A stretch of 46,074 nt of DNA from an uncultured Blautia sp. (GCA_934394545.1 CAKRRG010000015.1:1-46074); one strand, 5' to 3'; numbered from the stretch's first letter, positions 1-9,041 are shown. A program made the numbers and translations. The notes: generated by a model from the sequence alone, not told the origin.

Positions 1-47
1 AAATCCGGAAATCAAGTTCAGATACAGACATACGAGGAGTGACAACA

Positions 48-644
48 ATGGAAACAATCACAAGAGACGAGGCTTTTGCATTATTAAAAAAATACAACAA
101 GGATCCATTTCATATCCAGCATGCACTGACTGTGGAAGCGGTCATGAAATGGTATGCAAACGAACTGGGATATGGAGAGGATGCTGAATACTGGGGAATC
201 GTAGGACTTCTTCACGACATTGATTTCGAGCTTTATCCGGAAGAGCATTGCCTGAAAGCGCCGGAAATGCTTCGCGAGGCAGGGGTAGGAGAGGATGTGA
301 TACACAGTGTGGTATCTCACGGATTTGGAATAACCGTAGGCTGCGGTGTAACGATCGATGTAGCACCGGAACAGGAGATGGAAAAAGTGCTCTTTGCGGC
401 AGATGAACTTACCGGATTGATTTGGGCAGCAGCTTTAATGCGTCCGTCCAAGAGTACCAAGGATATGGAACTGAAATCCCTGAAGAAAAAGTACAAGAGC
501 AAAGGCTTCGCAGCAGGCTGCTCCCGGGAAGTAATTGAGCGTGGTGCGCAGCAGCTTGGCTGGGAACTGGAAAAACTGCTGACTATGACACTGCAGGCGA
601 TGGCAGCCAGTGAAGATACAATTAACGCAGAACTTTCTATATAA
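48..644 (+). CDS. HD-domain (HDIG-like) putative phosphohydrolase
   Basis: A 198-residue soluble protein of the HD superfamily, metal-dependent phosphohydrolases. Metal-binding candidates are visible as His25, the HD pair in LLHDIDF at residues 56-57, and His91 in VVSHG. No second catalytic domain or membrane segment is present. An in-frame GTG lies at 39, but GAGGAG at 34-39 sits 8 bases before the ATG at 48, so the ATG is preferred. The physiological substrate cannot be told from sequence; small HD proteins of this size are often annotated only as hydrolases. It is followed by a hairpin terminator and faces the minus-strand esterase, so it is probably the last gene of a transcript that enters from outside the window. 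Confidence 0.8.
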   Translation: METITRDEAFALLKKYNKDPFHIQHALTVEAVMKWYANELGYGEDAEYWGIVGLLHDIDFELYPEEHCLKAPEMLREAGVGEDVIHSVVSHGFGITVGCGVTIDVAPEQEMEKVLFAADELTGLIWAAALMRPSKSTKDMELKSLKKKYKSKGFAAGCSREVIERGAQQLGWELEKLLTMTLQAMAASEDTINAELSI

Positions 645-648
645 TAAA

Positions 649-702
649 AAATCCTCTTGAAATGACAGGACTATTAAGTACCCATCAATTCAAGAGGATT
701 TA
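649..702. terminator. bidirectional terminator between convergent genes
   Basis: AATCCTCTTGAA at 650-661 is perfectly complementary to TTCAAGAGGATT at 689-700. On the minus strand the stem is followed by a T-run (from the A-run at 646-650), which suits the end of the esterase gene. On the plus strand it is followed by TTATTGT. The 27-base loop is longer than usual. Confidence 0.6.
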
Positions 703-738
703 TTGTATTGAGTTATTCTTTAGAGGACTTATTTAAAT

Positions 739-2337
739 TTACTGGCTGATCAGATCCTGTAATTCAGCATCATAACCAACTCTTTCTCCACTTGTGGTAT
801 CGAATACCATAGTAGATTTGTTATCGTCTGTATAGGTGCTCCATGCAGGTACATTATCTCCATTTGGATCTCCGGTGGTTGCAAAGTTTACCCATGCACT
901 TGCCATTACATCCTGCAGATCATAAGCGTCCTGACTTCCGCCATAGGAACCGGCTACTAAGTCTACATTGTGGAATACAAATGGGATTTCTCCGCAGTGC
1001 CATAAGTTTACACCACCGTCAAGTGGAGATTCATAGGATACAAGATAGTTGTAGTTTTTGTTATCTCCGGATTCCAGTCTCTTTGCCAGTGTGCCGAAGT
1101 CTCCTGTACGGTTGGATACATAATAAGCATCACAAGCGCTCTTTTCCGGATAAGCCTTCAGGAATGCTTCTTTTACAGCTTCCGCTTTATCACCGTATTT
1201 TTCAGTTAATTTTTCGTCTACTTCTTCTTCTGTCCAGGAATTTTTGTTGGTTTCATTTGGATCAAGAGCAGTCCAGCAATTCATTTCTCCAAATACAGAA
1301 CCTACCATAACCGGAACATCATTTGTCCAATCCAGGAAATCAGTATGAAGATAATCTTCATCAAGAACAGGACTCCAGCCTACATAAGTTCCAAGTTCCT
1401 CGCCTACCTGTTTCTGTGCTTCCGTTGCAGCTGCATCAAGAGTATCATAAGGAACCTCTTTTAACTGTTCAACTTCATTGTCTGAAATTCCTAAAATCTC
1501 AAGTGTTTTTGCAGTTACTTTTTTTGCAATATCCTGGTCGATATGACCTTCACCGCCACTCTGTACTACTGCCTGATCGAATAATCCTTCTGCTTCAGAG
1601 GTAGCAAACATGTTGAGAACCTTGCATCCACCGCCGGACTGTCCGAAAATAGTTACATTGTCAGGATCACCGCCGAAGTTAGCAATGTTTTCTTTTACCC
1701 ACTTTAAGGATGCAACTAAATCTGCTGTGCCACAGTTACCGGAATACTGATAATCCTCGCCATAATCGGAAAGATCCATGTAACCAAGTACATTTAAACG
1801 GTGGTTTACAGTTACCACAACCACATCACCATATTCGCTGAGATTCTTTCCATCATATGCAACACCTTCAATAGAGGAGCCGTTGTAGAATCCACCGCCG
1901 TGGAACCATACCATAACCGGCTTCTTTGCATTGGTATCCAGATCCTGTGTCCAGACATTCAGATTCTGGCAATTTTCGCTCTGTGCCCAATAACGATGAG
2001 GAATGATAAAATCTCCGCCATCCGGATCGGTCGTTTTTGTAATAGGAGCGGTTGAACCATAGACGAGGCAATTGCGGATGCCGTCCCAGCTATCCGGAGC
2101 CTCTGGCATTTCAAATCTGTCAGCTTTTGCATAAGGAATTCCACGGAAGGTATAAGTTCCGTTGTCAATAAAACCACGAACCTTTCCATATGTGGTGTCT
2201 GTAATGCCTTCTGTTTTGCTGACCACAATACTTTCTGTGGATGCTGTGTCATCAGCTGCAGCAGCGGAAACGGTTGAAATTCCCATAGAGAAAATCATAG
2301 CACTGCTTAAAAGAATCGTTAAAATTTTTTTCTTCAT
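739..2337 (-). CDS. secreted type-B carboxylesterase (first of three)
   Basis: A 532-residue alpha/beta hydrolase of the carboxylesterase type B / para-nitrobenzyl esterase family. A Sec signal peptide covers about residues 1-26. The oxyanion-hole motif HGGG is at 146-149, the nucleophile elbow FGQSGGG gives Ser234, the acidic residue is probably Glu351 in GSVFGEM, and the His is His447 in LWHCGEIPF. The usual GESAG elbow is GQSGG here, as in the two paralogues in this window. It would hydrolyse ester bonds outside the cell, possibly acetyl or acyl groups on plant-derived compounds; the substrate is not deducible. GGAGGAG lies just upstream of the ATG. It is transcribed away from the lipoprotein/kinase genes at 2573 onward. 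It is clearly more divergent than the other two copies. Confidence 0.9.
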   Translation of the reverse strand: MKKKILTILLSSAMIFSMGISTVSAAAADDTASTESIVVSKTEGITDTTYGKVRGFIDNGTYTFRGIPYAKADRFEMPEAPDSWDGIRNCLVYGSTAPITKTTDPDGGDFIIPHRYWAQSENCQNLNVWTQDLDTNAKKPVMVWFHGGGFYNGSSIEGVAYDGKNLSEYGDVVVVTVNHRLNVLGYMDLSDYGEDYQYSGNCGTADLVASLKWVKENIANFGGDPDNVTIFGQSGGGCKVLNMFATSEAEGLFDQAVVQSGGEGHIDQDIAKKVTAKTLEILGISDNEVEQLKEVPYDTLDAAATEAQKQVGEELGTYVGWSPVLDEDYLHTDFLDWTNDVPVMVGSVFGEMNCWTALDPNETNKNSWTEEEVDEKLTEKYGDKAEAVKEAFLKAYPEKSACDAYYVSNRTGDFGTLAKRLESGDNKNYNYLVSYESPLDGGVNLWHCGEIPFVFHNVDLVAGSYGGSQDAYDLQDVMASAWVNFATTGDPNGDNVPAWSTYTDDNKSTMVFDTTSGERVGYDAELQDLISQ

Positions 2338-2451
2338 TTTTGAAATCTCCTCCTTCGAATCAAGTGAGCTTATTATAAAAAAACAGACCTGTCAGTGCTA
2401 TAAGTTTTTGAATCAGTCACTATTACTTTTTTGCTTGTTTGGGAAATTCGA

Positions 2452-2480
2452 TTGAATAATAATTTGATTGGTTGTACTAT
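2452..2480 (+). promoter_or_regulatory. sigma-A-type promoter for the binding-protein/kinase operon
   Basis: TTGAAT at 2452-2457 and TACTAT at 2475-2480 are separated by 17 bases. The predicted transcription start falls near 2487, exactly where the leader hairpin begins. Confidence 0.5.
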
Positions 2481-2486
2481 ATTTAC

Positions 2487-2547
2487 TATGAAAGTCCCGG
2501 ACGGTAGCTGTGGGAGCGCCATAGGAGCGGAACAGCTGACTTTCATA
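2487..2547 (+). ncRNA. structured 5' leader, unidentified
   Basis: TATGAAAGTC at 2487-2496 pairs with GACTTTCATA at 2538-2547. Directly inside, AGCTGT at 2506-2511 pairs with ACAGCT at 2532-2537. The 3' arm is continuous, while the 5' arm has a 9-base bulge (CCGGACGGT). The apical loop is about 20 bases, purine-rich, and carries GGAGCG twice. The bulged 16-bp stem sits at the predicted transcript start, 25 bases before the lipoprotein start codon. I do not recognise it as a known riboswitch class. It could instead be a 5' mRNA stabiliser or a protein-binding site. Confidence 0.45.
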
Positions 2548-2572
2548 TATTTAATATGAAAAGAGAGTTCTT

Positions 2573-3844
2573 ATGAAAAAAAATCTGAAGATATTTTTAT
2601 TAATTGCTGTTTGCGCCATGGCAGGCTGTTGTCTGTTATATATCAGAGAAGCAGATGAAAAGCAGCAAATACACAGTGAAAAAAAAGAAAAGGAAAAACT
2701 GGTATTTCTTACATCTAAGAGAGAAACAAGACATATTTTTGAAAAAATCATTGCAGATTTTAATGAATCACAGGATGAGATATATGTAGAACATATGGCA
2801 GTACCAAATCCGGATCAGGAGTTACAAATACGGGCGGTTCAGGGAGAATTTCCGGATATTGTTGAATTTATCGGAATGCAGAAAGATGAACTGGAAAAAT
2901 ATGTAAAGGGTGGATACTTGCGGGCATTGGATACTTTTTCCGCAACTCATTGTGTAAATGAACACTTTCTGGAAAAGTTAAAGCTTCTTGGTGGCACTTA
3001 TGTACTTCCATTGTCTGTGAATTACAGAGGGATATTTTATAACAAAAAGCTGCTGGAAGAGGAAGGATATCAGATTCCCTCTACATATGCGGAGCTTATA
3101 GATACGATGCAGCAGATAAAAAAAGCAGGAAAGCTTCCAATTGTTTTCGCAGATAAAGACAACTGGACGATTCATCAGGGGTGGGATGCGATTGACATGT
3201 CCTCAAGGGGAAGCCAGGATGATTTTTTTCAGAATGTGTTGAATGGTGATGCCTTCTTATATAAAGATTCTATCGCACTTGATTCTACCAGAAAATTTTT
3301 GGAAATAAGAAAATATGGTCAGAAACAGACCGTAAATACAGGATATGACGAAGCTGTGAAAAAATTTGCAAATGAGGAAGCCTATATGTTTTTTCAGGGA
3401 AACTGGGCGTATCCTATGATAAAAAAGATAAATCCGGATATAAATCTGTTGTTTATGCCGTTTCCTGCATATAATGAAAACCAGGCAAAGGTTGTGGTAA
3501 AAATAGATGCAACACTGGGGGTTTCCGCTTCCTGTAAGCATTTAGAAGCGGTAGAACAATTCCTGGATTATGTTTTTTCAAAGAATGTCAGTGAATATTA
3601 TGCAGAAAAAGCCGGGGCATATTCCTGTATAAAATCTGTAGATATAGAAGATAATTATGCGAAGGCATTTACAGATAGTATCAGAAGTGGTGAGTTTTTT
3701 CTGGAGGAATTTTCTTATGAGACCGAAAAATCGGATGCGATAAATGCTTTATTTCAGAACTTTATCAGTTCCCCTCAAAGGGATACAGAAAAATCATTTT
3801 TGAAAGAATTGAATGATCTTTTGATTCAGCAGAAAGGAGACTGA
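2573..3844 (+). CDS. extracellular solute-binding protein, family 1 type, lipoprotein
   Basis: A 423-residue sugar-type ABC solute-binding protein. The N-terminus has a short signal and a lipobox (MAGC, lipidated Cys19), which would place it on the outer face of the membrane. The body shows the family-1 binding-protein layout, with stretches such as FPDIVEFIGM, YRGIFYNKKLL and FFQGNWAYPM typical of oligosaccharide-binding members. No ABC permease or ATPase gene follows. The next genes are a YesM-type kinase and its regulator, starting 3 bases after this stop codon. I therefore infer that it may deliver ligand to the kinase rather than to a transporter, or that it uses a transporter encoded elsewhere. 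The ligand is unknown. Confidence 0.85.
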   Translation: MKKNLKIFLLIAVCAMAGCCLLYIREADEKQQIHSEKKEKEKLVFLTSKRETRHIFEKIIADFNESQDEIYVEHMAVPNPDQELQIRAVQGEFPDIVEFIGMQKDELEKYVKGGYLRALDTFSATHCVNEHFLEKLKLLGGTYVLPLSVNYRGIFYNKKLLEEEGYQIPSTYAELIDTMQQIKKAGKLPIVFADKDNWTIHQGWDAIDMSSRGSQDDFFQNVLNGDAFLYKDSIALDSTRKFLEIRKYGQKQTVNTGYDEAVKKFANEEAYMFFQGNWAYPMIKKINPDINLLFMPFPAYNENQAKVVVKIDATLGVSASCKHLEAVEQFLDYVFSKNVSEYYAEKAGAYSCIKSVDIEDNYAKAFTDSIRSGEFFLEEFSYETEKSDAINALFQNFISSPQRDTEKSFLKELNDLLIQQKGD

Positions 3845-3846
3845 GT

Positions 3847-3996
3847 GTGAAGAAAATTGCAAGATTACCTGTATGGTGGCAGCTTTTTATTGGGTTAGCA
3901 TGCAGTTTCCTATTTTCCTTAATTGTAATTTGTGCTTCTTTTTTCATTGATGTAAGAGAGGCCGAAAAAATAACTGGTCTTATCTGCACAGAATGA
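3847..3996 (+). pseudogene. N-terminal piece of YesM-type histidine kinase (frameshifted)
   Basis: GTG at 3847, with AAAGGAG at 3833-3839 and ideal spacing, opens a short frame. It encodes a typical YesM N-terminus: a basic start, then one membrane helix at about residues 12-32. The frame stops at 3994-3996, overlapping the ATG at 3993 of the main kinase body in another frame. An A6 run lies at 3965-3970; adding one A would join the frames seamlessly as ...REAEK then NNWSYLHRMNS. The missing base may be a real mutation, a phase-variable tract or a sequencing error. Confidence 0.65.
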
Positions 3997-5624
3997 ACAG
4001 TCAGTGGGAGATGGAGATTGAGACCATAACGAAGAATCTGGATTATTTGAAATATTTACCTTTAATTGATAAAGGTATCATGACAGATCTTCGAAATGAT
4101 TATGAAAAACAATCTTTAAAAAAACAACTTTCGTCCAAAGAATATGTAAATGGTATTCTGGAAGATATCTGTGGAATTAACCCTTATATTTTACGTGCTA
4201 CGATTTTAACCCAAAATGGAAATATTTATGGTAACTTTGTGGAAGATTCATTGACACAGATTGAGCAGGCACAAGACCATATTGTCTATTCGAAAGTCAG
4301 CCATAAAAGTGAAGAATACATTACAGACATATATGAAGGCGAAATAAACCTGCTTCCCTATAAATTGCTAACAATCGCATATGCTATGTATCCGGTGGAA
4401 TCGGATGAAAAGCTTGCTACTATTTATATCGATCTGGACTTTGAAGAAATAGAAAAAAGTTTTTCCGTGTTTTCAAACGATGAAATTGAATGCTGCCTTT
4501 TTAACAAAAACGGAATCATTTATTCTTCTGAAGAAGAAAACAATTTTCTTCTTGAGGATGTGAAGAAGATTTATGAAAATTCAGATCATCAGGGAATACT
4601 GGAAGCAAATGGTTCTGCCTGGAATGCATATGTTGTTAAAGTCGATGATTTGGACTGGTATCTGGTTCAATGCATGCAGCAAAAAAGCTTTGTATTCAAA
4701 AGTATGAAGAATATTATGCTCTTTTGTTTTTGGGTTTTGATGGTTTTTGTTTTTTTACTGCTGGGCGGAATGCAGCTGATCAGTCGTATTACAAAACCTA
4801 TCTCTGAATTTTCAGATGCTTTAGATCAGGTAACCCTGCATAAAAAACAAAAGCCACAGCACATTCAATTGGAAGAGGATGTACCAAGGGAAATTTCCAC
4901 AATGGTAAGTGGCTATAACGATCTTGTATCCCGTATTGAAGAGAATATTATTTTGGCATACAAGAACGAAATAAGTCAGAAAAAGACAGAGCTGCAAATG
5001 CTGCAATACCAGATCAATCCTCATTTTTTATACAACACATTAAATATTGTCAGTGCATTGGCGAAACTAAATGGAATTGATAAAATATCGGAAATTTCAG
5101 AATGCCTGTCCCATATTTTCCATTATAATGTAAAAGGGGGGAATATTGTACAGCTGAAAAAGGAACTTGAGAATCTCCAGTGTTACGTAAAAATACAGTC
5201 CATGCGTTTTCCAGGAAAATTTGATGTAATATACAACGTGGAAGAGGACATGCTGACCTGCGAAATGTTAAAATTTATATTACAGCCATTAATGGAGAAT
5301 GCAATGGAACATGGCGTTATCCCATGCAAAAGAAGAGGGCGGATAGAAGTGACTGGAAAAATCAGTTCCGATCATATAGCGGAGATCAGCATTTGCGATA
5401 ATGGAAATGGAATAAGCAATGAAATGCTGCAGAGGTTACACCAGGAGCTTAAGAAGGACTTGCAGCAGGGAGTGAATCCTAGTTCCTCTGGAATCGGACT
5501 TATAAATGTGCACCAGAGGATTAAAAACTATTATGGAGAAGAATTTGGAATTTCAGTTGAAAGTAATCAAGGGGAATACACTTGTGTGAAAGTCCGTTTT
5601 CCGGTATTGCGAGAAGAGGTATGA
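3993..5624 (+). CDS. YesM-type sensor histidine kinase, main body
   Basis: This 543-residue frame carries an extracellular sensor region (about residues 1-238), a membrane helix at about 240-263, a HAMP-like linker, and a His_kinase/HATPase module of the LytS/YesM class. The phosphoacceptor is His343 in QINPHFLYN. The N box LMENAMEHG lies near 430, a G box DNGNGIS near 469, and GIGLINVHQR near 505. As annotated it lacks the first membrane helix, which is present upstream in a different frame (3847-3996). Without that helix the sensor domain would not be placed outside the cell, so function depends on the frameshift being absent, slipped over or erroneous. The stop overlaps an ATGA with the response regulator region, consistent with an operon. 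Confidence 0.85.
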   Translation: MNSQWEMEIETITKNLDYLKYLPLIDKGIMTDLRNDYEKQSLKKQLSSKEYVNGILEDICGINPYILRATILTQNGNIYGNFVEDSLTQIEQAQDHIVYSKVSHKSEEYITDIYEGEINLLPYKLLTIAYAMYPVESDEKLATIYIDLDFEEIEKSFSVFSNDEIECCLFNKNGIIYSSEEENNFLLEDVKKIYENSDHQGILEANGSAWNAYVVKVDDLDWYLVQCMQQKSFVFKSMKNIMLFCFWVLMVFVFLLLGGMQLISRITKPISEFSDALDQVTLHKKQKPQHIQLEEDVPREISTMVSGYNDLVSRIEENIILAYKNEISQKKTELQMLQYQINPHFLYNTLNIVSALAKLNGIDKISEISECLSHIFHYNVKGGNIVQLKKELENLQCYVKIQSMRFPGKFDVIYNVEEDMLTCEMLKFILQPLMENAMEHGVIPCKRRGRIEVTGKISSDHIAEISICDNGNGISNEMLQRLHQELKKDLQQGVNPSSSGIGLINVHQRIKNYYGEEFGISVESNQGEYTCVKVRFPVLREEV

Positions 5625-5626
5625 AA

Positions 5627-6034
5627 ATGAATTTTAAAATTTTAGTTGTAGATGATGAATACTATGCGAGAAAAGCACTTGTTATGATGCTTGAAAAATC
5701 AGAACTGCCGATTTCGGTGAATGGAGATTTTGAAGACGGGGAAGAAGTGATAGAATTTCTTCAGGAGAACGAAGCGGATATTATCATTACAGATATCCGG
5801 ATGCCAAATACAGATGGTCTGGAACTGGCAAAATATGTGCAGGAACATATGCCGAAATGCTCGGTAGTAATAGAAACCGGATATGAAGATTTCCAATATG
5901 CAAGAAATGCGCTGCGCTATCAGGTAAAGGATTATTTGACAAAACCGATCAATGAATCAGACTTACTTAAGTCAATAAAGGATATTCTTGCTGAAAAAGC
6001 ACAGTCTGATAACCTGGAAAATATGAATAATTAA
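5627..6034 (+). CDS. response regulator receiver domain (N-terminal part of a split YesN)
   Basis: A 135-residue CheY-like receiver domain. Acidic pocket residues are D9 and D10 (VVDDEYY), the phosphoacceptor is D56 in ITDIRMPN, and Lys106 is in YLTKPI. GAGAAGAGG at 5611-5619 is 7 bases before the ATG at 5627; an in-frame ATG at 5621 is too close to it. YesN-type regulators normally continue into a middle region and a C-terminal AraC domain. Here the frame stops at 6034 and the rest continues in the -1 frame from 6031. As it stands this would be a stand-alone receiver without output, so it is probably one half of a frameshifted gene. Confidence 0.75.
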   Translation: MNFKILVVDDEYYARKALVMMLEKSELPISVNGDFEDGEEVIEFLQENEADIIITDIRMPNTDGLELAKYVQEHMPKCSVVIETGYEDFQYARNALRYQVKDYLTKPINESDLLKSIKDILAEKAQSDNLENMNN

Positions 6035-7155
6035 AAGGGGTTGTTGAGAATCTGGATTTTGCGCAATTGATACAAAACAAAAAATTATTTGATGATCTGA
6101 TGCCTGCGGATCTTTGGAATGTTCATTGCTGGTTTTTTATGGTGAAGGGAGAAGGTTCACATTCAGGATATCAGAAGATAAAAAACTATTTGCAAAATAA
6201 AAGAACTACTGCAGGTGTACAAAGCTGGTATTTTAAAAATAAAGGGGAATGCATATTACTCTTTTTTTGCAATGAAAAAATGGACTTCAAAACATGTATT
6301 GGAGAAGCTGATTTTTTACAGTTAAAAAATAGTATAGACCCTGATTCCTGGTTTGGGATCAGTGGGATCCATAAAGAAAGAGCAGAAGTTGAAAAGGCGT
6401 ACAGAGAGTGTATTTACGCAATCAATAACCGTATTTTAATAAATGAAAATCTGTTTTTCTGGAAGGAAGAACTGGAAATCACGGAATTGCTGGAAAAAGA
6501 TACTTTGGAAATATTCAGCAGGTTTATAGAATTTGGACGTATTCGTGAGGCAGAAAAGATCATAGACAAATTATTTGCCAAATGCATAAGAGAACATGCA
6601 AATATTTACAGCCTTTATAATGCAATCATACAGCTTTTTTCTGTCCTCAGAAAAAACTATTACAACGGATGTCAGGTGCCCTCTGGAGAAGGGGGATATT
6701 TCCTGTTTGACTTTAAAATCGATCTGTATCAATTCCATACTGCAGATGAGCTGAAAGAGCATTTGCTTATGATTTTGAAAGAAGTCTGTGAGAAAAGCGA
6801 GGAAAATGAACTTCTGATAGAAAATATTTTAAGTTATCTTGAAAATCACTATGCAGATGATATTACATTAAATGAGCTTGCAGAACATAAATATTTTGTA
6901 AGTGTGGGACACCTTAGCAGAACATTTAAAAATAAAACAGGATTGACATTTTCCAAGTATCTGACAGAACTTCGCCTGAAAAAGGCAATAGAATTTTTGA
7001 AAAATACAGACTTTGACATTACGGATATAGCTACCTTTACAGGCTATAATGATGCGTCCTATTTTACTCAGATTTTTCGAAAATCCTGCGGCATGACGCC
7101 TTCAGAATATCGCATTCTGGAAAGAAAAAAAGAAAAGCAAAATAGTGATATTTAA
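6031..7155 (+). pseudogene. middle region and AraC DNA-binding domain of the split YesN regulator
   Basis: The open frame runs from 6031 to the stop at 7155. The usual middle region of YesN regulators is followed by a C-terminal AraC/XylS domain with two helix-turn-helix units (LNELAEHKYFVSVGHLSRTF and ITDIATFTGYNDASYFTQIF) and the family ending MTPSEYR. The first possible start, a TTG at 6067, has no good ribosome site at a suitable distance. AAAGGGG at 6034-6040 precedes TTG codons only in the wrong frame. One extra T near 6031 would fuse it to the receiver as ...NMNNLKGVVENLDF. Together with the receiver it would be a regulator of about 508 residues, a normal YesN size. Confidence 0.7.
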
Positions 7156-7245
7156 AAAGAAAATAATTTATAGGATTTATCTTTTTGGAGCCTTAAAATG
7201 AAGATATCAAAAAATGAATTTATCAAAAAAGGAGGCTCTGTTTAA

Positions 7246-8910
7246 ATGAAGAAAAGGATGATCGTATTAGCTGCATTACTTACCTGTTCCACACTTTTGG
7301 GAAGTGTTCATGTATATGCAGAAGAAAATGAAAAGAACGTTGTTGAAACAGCGTACGGAAAAGTGCAGGGAATCAACAGTACGGATGAAAATTATCAGGA
7401 AGTTGTGGAGTTTCGTGGAATTCCCTATGCAGCACCACCAGTTGATGATTTGCGCTGGAAACCACCGGTAGATCCGGAAAAATGGGATGATGTTCTTGTG
7501 TGCGACACTTACAAAGATATCCCGATGCAGGTATTGGGCGGAGCAGAGGTGGAACCGTATAAAACAGATATTTATTACGATGGAGTTCCTAAAATGAGTG
7601 AAGACTGTCTGTATCTGAATGTAATGACAACAGAAGATTCACTTTCCTCTACAGAAAAGAAACCGGTATATGTGTGGTTCCATGGAGGTGGACTGAACAG
7701 CTGCTATACCTTTGAGCCGGAAGGAAACGGAGAAGCTTTTGCAAAGAATGGAATCGTTGTGGTAACAGTGGAACAGCGTCTTGGCGTCTTTGGTTATCTG
7801 TCATTGCCGCAGCTTAGCGAGGAACAGGGCCAGAGCGGAAACTATGGTCTGATGGATCAGATCAAAGCATTGGAATGGATCAAAGAAAATATTGCGAATT
7901 TTGGAGGAGACCCTGAGAATATCACGGTTGGCGGACAGTCCGGAGGTACTTCAAAAGCAGTGGCTATGGTTGCTTCTCCTAAAATGGATGTAGAAGTAGA
8001 CAGATTGATCCTGCAGAGTGGTTTAAATTACGATTGGCCATTCCAGACTCAGGAAAGTGCCGAAGAAAGAGGAACTTCATATCTGGGAGATTTGGGACTT
8101 GATGAGAACGCAACACTTGAGGATCTGAGAAATATAGATGCTGAAAAGCTGATTGACAATACCAGTTCCAATTATCCGGGAGGCATGAATCTGGATGGTT
8201 TGTATGTCACCTATGAAAGCACTAAGGATGCCATTAATGATGGAGTATTTGATGATATTTCTGTTATGTCCGGAACGAATATGGGAGAGGGAAGCTATCC
8301 GAAGGTATCCACAGCAGAGGATTTCTATGCACAATACAAAGAACTTCTTGGTGATTTGTATGATGAATACGATTTTGAAAATCTGGTAAAAGTAGATGAC
8401 AATACAGCAGCTATGGTCAGCCGTCAGTTAGGAACCTATGGTCTTGGTTCATACGTTAGCAGAAATCTTATGGCTAATCGAGTATACGGAAAGATGATGT
8501 CAGAAAGAACGGATGGAAAAGCAGTAAACTATACATACTTATTCAGCCAGTGTACACCTGAGAGCATGTCAGATTTAGGAACAGACAGAGGCTGGGCAAG
8601 CCAGTGGGCATGGCATACAAGTGAACTGTGGTATGCATTTAATTCTCTGCGTGAGGGTGTTCCGGAGGTAAGACAGTGGAGAGACTGGGACTATGAATTA
8701 GCAGAAAAAATGAATCAGTATTGGTCAAACTTTATCAAAACCGGAGATCCAAATGGAGACGGACTTGCATTCTGGCCGGAAGCAGATGAAAATATGGGAT
8801 ATATAGACCTGGGAGCCGGAATCAGCACACATGATGAGGAAATGACAGATCTGGAAAAACTGATGATGGATTATACTGTCAACTGTTTCAATTTTCCTGT
8901 AGCAGATTAA
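7246..8910 (+). CDS. secreted type-B carboxylesterase (second of three)
   Basis: A 554-residue carboxylesterase type B. A signal peptide ends near residue 25 (VYA). The oxyanion motif HGGG is at 146-149, the nucleophile is Ser232 in GGQSGGT, the acid is Glu348 in NMGEGSY, and the His is His457 in WAWHTSE. It is a close paralogue of the minus-strand esterase at 14754-16412: the stretch around residues 183-234 is almost identical. AGGAGG at 7230-7235 is the ribosome site. GAGCC at 7188-7192 can pair with GGCTC at 7234-7238 and partly cover it, but the stem is short. A direct repeat TATCAAAAAA (7205-7214 and 7221-7230) lies in the leader. Its place right after the YesM/YesN genes suggests it may be their target. 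The ester substrate is unknown. Confidence 0.92.
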   Translation: MKKRMIVLAALLTCSTLLGSVHVYAEENEKNVVETAYGKVQGINSTDENYQEVVEFRGIPYAAPPVDDLRWKPPVDPEKWDDVLVCDTYKDIPMQVLGGAEVEPYKTDIYYDGVPKMSEDCLYLNVMTTEDSLSSTEKKPVYVWFHGGGLNSCYTFEPEGNGEAFAKNGIVVVTVEQRLGVFGYLSLPQLSEEQGQSGNYGLMDQIKALEWIKENIANFGGDPENITVGGQSGGTSKAVAMVASPKMDVEVDRLILQSGLNYDWPFQTQESAEERGTSYLGDLGLDENATLEDLRNIDAEKLIDNTSSNYPGGMNLDGLYVTYESTKDAINDGVFDDISVMSGTNMGEGSYPKVSTAEDFYAQYKELLGDLYDEYDFENLVKVDDNTAAMVSRQLGTYGLGSYVSRNLMANRVYGKMMSERTDGKAVNYTYLFSQCTPESMSDLGTDRGWASQWAWHTSELWYAFNSLREGVPEVRQWRDWDYELAEKMNQYWSNFIKTGDPNGDGLAFWPEADENMGYIDLGAGISTHDEEMTDLEKLMMDYTVNCFNFPVAD

Positions 8911-8963
8911 CCGAAGATTGCGAATATCCGCTTGATTAATAAATAAGACTATCACTTATAGGT

Positions 8964-9000
8964 AAAGTCGCCGGCTTAAAAGGCCGGCGGCTTTTATTTA
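8964..9000 (+). terminator. rho-independent terminator after the second esterase
   Basis: AAAGTCGCCGGC at 8964-8975 pairs over 12 bp (one G-T) with GCCGGCGGCTTT at 8983-8994, followed by TATTTAT. The loop is 7 bases. Confidence 0.85.
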
Positions 9001-9041
9001 TGTAATTTGAAGGGGACTTGTCTGCTTTGTTTTGGGATATA

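Noticed and set aside
7182..7238. Ribosome-site-sequestering switch before the second esterase
   Set aside because: Only a 5-7 bp stem (GAGCC/GGCTC) can form across about 40 bases, too weak to call a riboswitch.
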